Assembly: GCA_002686265.1 (NCBI GenBank)
Contig: NZBA01000084.1
Location: forward strand, 1-48,256
DNA from: Planctomycetota bacterium
Lineage (GTDB): Bacteria > Planctomycetota > UBA1135 > GCA-002686595
DNA: 48,256 nucleotides
Reading direction: 5' to 3'
The notes under the pieces are model-generated. The model was not told the DNA's origin. It searched no databases and worked only from the letters and a program-made list of their open reading frames with translations. Positions within the stretch are counted from its first letter, which is position 1. Each line of letters starts with the position of its first letter. The position numbers and the translations under genes are program-made. This document shows, one piece after another, positions 44,630 through 48,256 of this stretch.

Positions 44630-44782
44630 GACACCCCACGAAGGGCTCCGCCCGCTTGGCGCGGCCGCGCGCGGGTCGTCGGTTCTTCCTCCCGCCCGAC
44701 GTCCATCCAGGCCGTGCCTGCCGGGATCGCTTGGCCAGGCTACCCTGCTACTCTGGTGTGCCCGGAGCATGGGCCCTCGATC

Positions 44783-46582
44783 ATGTCACCGACCTTCACT
44801 TCACGAACCGCATCCTCGGCCTCAGTCCTCCTGGCGGGCGTGATCGCAGGCGCGCCCGTGGCGGGGCAGATGTCGATTGGATCGACGACCGGCGTCCTGC
44901 CGCCCGCTGTTCCCACCGAATCCCTGCTCCTGGGGGAGGATCTCGCGGTCTTTCGCGCCTCGTGGGTAGCACCCGTGACCGCTCAGCAGCGGATCTGGCG
45001 CGACGACACGGACGGGCGCGCGGGACAGGCCACCAGCGGCGGCGTGCCGCCGGACTTCACGACCGCCGCCACCGACGCGAGCATCGCCCACGCCGCGGCC
45101 CTGCGCTGGGCGATGGGGGACGACGGAGGCGATCTTGCCAAGGCGGTCGATGCGCTGCTCGCCCTCGATGTGCCGTGGGGCACGAACATCACGCGCACCG
45201 AGGTCATGACAAGTTACCTCTGCGCCTACGACTACCTGCGCGGGGCGGACCTCGTCGAGTTGCCGCAGGCGGAACGCGATCTGATCGAGGCCCGCTTGCT
45301 GTCGGAGAGCGAGAGCCTCACCACGGGCCTGACCGCCAGCAACGCGAGGGCCAAGGTCGGGGCGACGCGCGCTCTGGCCGGCGTGTTGCTGCGCGATCAA
45401 GCGCTCCTCGATCGCGGGCTAGGCGACCTCCAGGCTCATTTCGACTACAGCACGACCGACGACGGCTGGTTCACCGACAGCCAAGGGCACTACCTGAACT
45501 ACACCCTCGGGCACATCGCTCGCTTCCTGCGCGCGTACGAGCGCGGTTCGGGGGTGGACCTCTACCCGAACCTCGCGCCCTACGTGGAGATGTCGATCGG
45601 GTTGCGGATGCCCGGAGGGCGGGTGCCCAATGTCTCCAACGGCACGAACACGCCCGTGGCCGTGCACCTACTCACGCAGGCTACCGATCCGCAGTTGGCC
45701 GGAGGCGCGATGTGGAGCCTCCTCGACGGTGTTCCGGCCACCTACGCGTGGACGACGACCAACGTCCTGAACAACGACTGGCACTACACGAGCTTCTTCG
45801 CCCTGACCGATTTCGCGGAGGTTGCGCCCTCCGGCCCGCCGGCCGGGACCTCGTTCTTCGCCCAAGGTCAGAGCAAGCTCACGGTCCTGCGCGGCGATTG
45901 GTCCGATGCGAGCGACTGGCTCTGCCTCTCGCCGGGTATCGACAGTCCCGCCGGCCTGCTGGATGCCCCCGCCTTTCACTCTCACAACGACACCCTGGAG
46001 ATCCTCGTTTGCGCCAAGGGCGAGTACTTGCTGGTTGCTCCCGGCTACGCGCGGGCCGATCTCTCCAACTCGCCCCCCGGCTTTACGCCGCGCCGCGCGG
46101 ACTGGCACAACGTGCTGCTGGTGGACGGCGATGTCGGCGCGGGCGAGGGGGGGCGTAAGACGAGGCCGAGGGACTTCGTGTACGCGCCGCCGGTCCTTGG
46201 CGCCGCCGGCGGGGGAGCCTCCGCCACGGTGAGTACCCACTACCGTTCGACCGACGTCACGCGTAGCGTCGCCTACGCGCCTCGTGATCAGTTCGTCGTG
46301 CGCGACACCCTGAGCTCGTCCACGATGCACGAGTACGGCTTGAATCTGGTGGGCCGCGGCACGCTCACGGTCCTCGTCGAGACGCCGGAGATGATTCGGG
46401 TCCGGTGGGAGGTCAACGCCCGGCGGGCGACAGCTACGATTACGGCGTCAGCGCCCCTGCGGTTGGAGACGGCGTCGCTGTGGATGCACGACACCTACAA
46501 CGTCTTCGAGCCCACGCAGCGCGTGACCGCCCTCATCGATGGCGCTGACGCTCAGTTCCTGACGGTGATCACCACGCGTTGA
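44783..46582 (+). CDS. secreted heparinase II/III-like polysaccharide lyase family protein (599 aa)
   Basis: The signal peptide (SASVLLAGVIAGAPVAG) leads to an N-terminal alpha/alpha toroid (about 60-330) with DYLRGADLVELPQAERDLIE and GHYLNYTLGHIARFLRAY. A beta-sandwich typical of heparinase II/III proteins (PF07940) follows, with AFHSHNDTLEILVCAKGEYL and WHNVLLVDGDV. The family cleaves acidic polysaccharides such as alginate or glycosaminoglycans by beta-elimination; candidate Tyr/His residues are present, but specificity cannot be read. ATG 44783 gives a good signal peptide. It is divergent from the M28 gene with a 183-bp shared upstream region. Confidence 0.78.
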   Translation: MSPTFTSRTASSASVLLAGVIAGAPVAGQMSIGSTTGVLPPAVPTESLLLGEDLAVFRASWVAPVTAQQRIWRDDTDGRAGQATSGGVPPDFTTAATDASIAHAAALRWAMGDDGGDLAKAVDALLALDVPWGTNITRTEVMTSYLCAYDYLRGADLVELPQAERDLIEARLLSESESLTTGLTASNARAKVGATRALAGVLLRDQALLDRGLGDLQAHFDYSTTDDGWFTDSQGHYLNYTLGHIARFLRAYERGSGVDLYPNLAPYVEMSIGLRMPGGRVPNVSNGTNTPVAVHLLTQATDPQLAGGAMWSLLDGVPATYAWTTTNVLNNDWHYTSFFALTDFAEVAPSGPPAGTSFFAQGQSKLTVLRGDWSDASDWLCLSPGIDSPAGLLDAPAFHSHNDTLEILVCAKGEYLLVAPGYARADLSNSPPGFTPRRADWHNVLLVDGDVGAGEGGRKTRPRDFVYAPPVLGAAGGGASATVSTHYRSTDVTRSVAYAPRDQFVVRDTLSSSTMHEYGLNLVGRGTLTVLVETPEMIRVRWEVNARRATATITASAPLRLETASLWMHDTYNVFEPTQRVTALIDGADAQFLTVITTR

Positions 46583-46596
46583 CGGGCGCGCCCCCG

Positions 46597-46613
46597 GCGC
46601 TCGGAGAGAGCGC
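46597..46613 (+). terminator. hairpin after heparinase-like gene
   Basis: GCGCTC (46597-46602) pairs with GAGCGC (46608-46613) over a 5-nt loop, 14 bases after the stop codon. There is no T-run. Confidence 0.35.
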
Positions 46614-46721
46614 AGTGAGCGGGTTCATGGCCTGACGGTGCCACTCGGCCGCGGTGCGGGTCTCCCCTGGAATCCGGTGCGCTCGCCTCGCGGAGGTGGG
46701 CGGAATGAGGTTCGGCGTGAT

Positions 46722-46766
46722 GTGCGGCACTTTGCTTTCGGGAAGGTGATGATGAGTGTGCGGCAC
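46722..46766 (+). promoter_or_regulatory. paired palindromic element, copy 2 (upstream of HAD gene)
   Basis: Two perfect copies of GTGCGGCAC (46722-46730 and 46758-46766), each an odd palindrome, are centred 36 bp apart. Between them lie TCGG, GGAAGG and GTGATGATG, as in copy 1 in front of the M28 gene. The second palindrome is followed in both copies by CGTACG. The element ends about 50 bp before the HAD start. An AGAGAGA/TCTCTCT hairpin (about 46781-46806) lies between the element and the start. Confidence 0.6.
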
Positions 46767-46814
46767 CGTACGTCTGGTGGAGAGAGAGCGAGGGTGGTAT
46801 CTCTCTGCGCCTTC

Positions 46815-48095
46815 ATGAGCGCACCTCCTCCCTTCGACGCCGTGCTCTTCGACCTCGACGGCACTCTGCTCGCGACCGAGCGCTTCTGGCTGCCGGCCGC
46901 GCGCGTGGGGGCACGGCGCGCCTTCGAGGAGCTGGGCCTCGAGCGCGAGCCTCCGAGTGCCGAGGAGTGGTTGAGCCTCGTGGGCCTGCCCATCAAGCAG
47001 GGCTTCCGGGATCTGTTCGCGGACCTCGAACACGCACAGGCGGACCTGATCCTGGCGCGCTGCACGGAGGAGGAGCACTTCGCCATGAAGGCCGGCGGCG
47101 CGGCACTGCTCCCAGGTGTCACCGAGATACTCGAGACCTTCGCCCGGCGCGGCGTCGCAATGGGGATCGCGAGCAACTGCTACCAAGGTTACCTCGATAC
47201 GGCACTCGAAACCGTAGGCCTCGGCCGCTGGATCGAGGAGGCGCGCTGCCTCGAGTCACCGGGGATCCGGGACAAGGCCGGAATGGTCGCCGATCTGCTC
47301 GATACCTTCGGCACCCGCAGCGCCGTGATGGTCGGCGACCGCGCGGGAGATCGGGACGCGGCCCACGCCAACGGCCTGCCCCACGTCCACCTCTCCAACG
47401 GCTTCGCACCGCGCGGCGAACAGGTCGAGTGCGAGGCCGTGATCGAGGACTTCCTCGAGCTCGCGGGCACCCTCGATGGCCGCACCCGCTGGATCGAGGC
47501 GGCCCTCGCAGCTGTCGGCTTCGACCGCGACCGCGGACCGCGCTCCGTGGGGATCTGTGGCCGCGAAGGCACCGGACGAGCCCTCTTCGCCCGCGACGCG
47601 GCGCGCCTGCTCACGGCCCGCGGGCGACCGACGAAGGTGCTGTCCGCCGAGCGCCCCCGGCCCGGGCGCGCCCTCGCCGGCGAGACCGAGGATCCCGCGC
47701 GAGCACCGCTGGATGGAGAGGCGCTGCTCGAGGGCGTCCTCGCTCCCCACGCACGGGGGGAGGCCGTGCGCTGGCGCCCGCCCAGGCCCGCGCCGCCGCT
47801 CGACCTCCGTGGAGAGGACACGCTCCTGGTCGAGGGCCCGTTCCTGACCCATCCGCGCCTGCGTGCTGGGCTCGAGCGCGTCCTCCTCCTGGAAGCGGAA
47901 GAGGGCCTGCGCCTGCGGCGCTTCGCCGCCCTCGAAGGGAGCCCCGAGGCTCTCGAGTGGGTGCGCCGCGAGCTGTCCGCCGCCGAGCGTGCCCTCGATC
48001 GGCGGTTCGACCCCGAGAAGGCGGCGGACCATGTCCTGAACGCCGACAACCTCCTGGGAGCGCCTCGCCGAGGGACCCCGGACGAGGGCTCCTGA
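46815..48095 (+). CDS. HAD-family hydrolase fused to a degenerate uridine-kinase-like domain (426 aa)
   Basis: Residues 1-235 form a beta-phosphoglucomutase/Gph-type HAD phosphatase: motif I FDLDGTLL (nucleophile D13, D15), motif II IASNCYQG, motif III Lys in IRDKAGM, motif IV VMVGDRAGDRDAA. Residues 240-426 resemble P-loop uridine/phosphoribulokinase-like NTPases, with SVGICGREGTGRALFARDAA (249-256 at the P-loop) and DTLLVEGPFLTHPRLRAGLE. The C-terminal ADHVLNADN is a typical family end. The P-loop Lys is replaced by Arg and no Ser/Thr follows, so nucleotide transfer may be lost. ATG 46815 is the usual HAD start but has no ribosome-binding site; ATG 46752 inside the palindromic element, with GGAAGG 5 bases upstream, would add 21 residues. 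Confidence 0.8.
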   Translation: MSAPPPFDAVLFDLDGTLLATERFWLPAARVGARRAFEELGLEREPPSAEEWLSLVGLPIKQGFRDLFADLEHAQADLILARCTEEEHFAMKAGGAALLPGVTEILETFARRGVAMGIASNCYQGYLDTALETVGLGRWIEEARCLESPGIRDKAGMVADLLDTFGTRSAVMVGDRAGDRDAAHANGLPHVHLSNGFAPRGEQVECEAVIEDFLELAGTLDGRTRWIEAALAAVGFDRDRGPRSVGICGREGTGRALFARDAARLLTARGRPTKVLSAERPRPGRALAGETEDPARAPLDGEALLEGVLAPHARGEAVRWRPPRPAPPLDLRGEDTLLVEGPFLTHPRLRAGLERVLLLEAEEGLRLRRFAALEGSPEALEWVRRELSAAERALDRRFDPEKAADHVLNADNLLGAPRRGTPDEGS

Positions 48096-48214
48096 CGGGT
48101 CGGGCTTGCCTTCGACCTCTCTGGCGCACTAGACTGACCCGTTCGGTCGGGCCCCGCGCGGGGTTGCGGAAACGGTCCGGCGGTCCCCGCGGCCGCTCCC
48201 GCTCCAGCCCTTTC

Positions 48215-48256
48215 CCCGTCGCCTTCCCCCGTCGCCTTCCCCCGTCGCCTTCCCCC
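48215..48256. repeat. 13-bp tandem repeat at the window end
   Basis: Three perfect units of CCCGTCGCCTTCC occupy 48215-48253, and a fourth begins at 48254 and runs off the window. The sequence from the HAD stop (48095) to here contains no recognisable gene. Confidence 0.9.

Overview
The window is very GC-rich and almost fully coding. Several features point to an uncultured member of the Planctomycetota. These are an ECF sigma factor of the TIGR02999 type overlapping a large membrane-bound Ser/Thr kinase, and large secreted beta-propeller proteins that end in a Cys/Gly-rich C-terminal module of the kind common in Planctomycetota secretomes. SpoIIM, RDD, DUF4129, DUF4350, MoxR and DUF58 genes are also present. 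This placement is an inference from gene content; no rRNA lies in the window.

Layout. At 1-1149 there is a tRNA-Gln, a 16-bp tandem repeat and a small exported protein. At 1191-4667 (minus) lies a 1158-aa membrane-anchored protein of repeated carboxypeptidase-regulatory (Ig-like) domains, with a 17-nt homopolymer just before its start codon. At 4845-13926 a seven-gene operon encodes the propionyl-CoA to succinyl-CoA route (methylmalonyl-CoA mutase catalytic subunit, epimerase, carboxyltransferase, biotin carboxylase, biotin carrier) followed by the sigma factor and kinase. At 13999-17814 are a HemK2-like methyltransferase, an exported protein and a dapE-dapD lysine/peptidoglycan precursor pair. 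At 17851-21410 (minus) is a beta-oxidation pair, thiolase and FadJ. At 21583-22719 is a patatin-like lipase fused to a ferredoxin domain, with a MITE-like element sitting on its stop codon.

At 22905-28180 five overlapping genes (membrane protein, DUF4129, DUF4350, MoxR, DUF58) form a typical MoxR/DUF58 operon whose last gene appears to start with CTG. The usual partners of that operon, SpoIIM (34590-35615) and RDD (37174-37995), occur 6-9 kb further on. In between are an unrecognised module of two exported paralogues flanking a Cys-rich protein with a 1-base frameshift, a secreted beta-propeller/di-heme protein, and (between SpoIIM and RDD) an FG-GAP-like gene interrupted by an in-frame TGA. 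At 37959-42412 are a site-2 protease, a tungsten-type aldehyde ferredoxin oxidoreductase fused to a MoaD/ThiS-like tail, a family 9 glycosyltransferase and a small membrane protein. At 42659-48095 are an M28 (PSMA-like) peptidase, a heparinase II/III-like protein and a HAD hydrolase fused to a degenerate uridine-kinase-like domain. A ~60-bp element with paired GTGCnnnAC palindromes lies in front of both the M28 and the HAD genes. The window ends inside a 13-bp tandem repeat.

Together the metabolic genes suggest breakdown of fatty acids and odd-chain or branched substrates (FadI/FadJ to propionyl-CoA to succinyl-CoA). The strongest candidates for something undescribed are the 28688-31093 paralogue module, the patatin-ferredoxin fusion, the AOR-MoaD fusion and the duplicated palindromic element.
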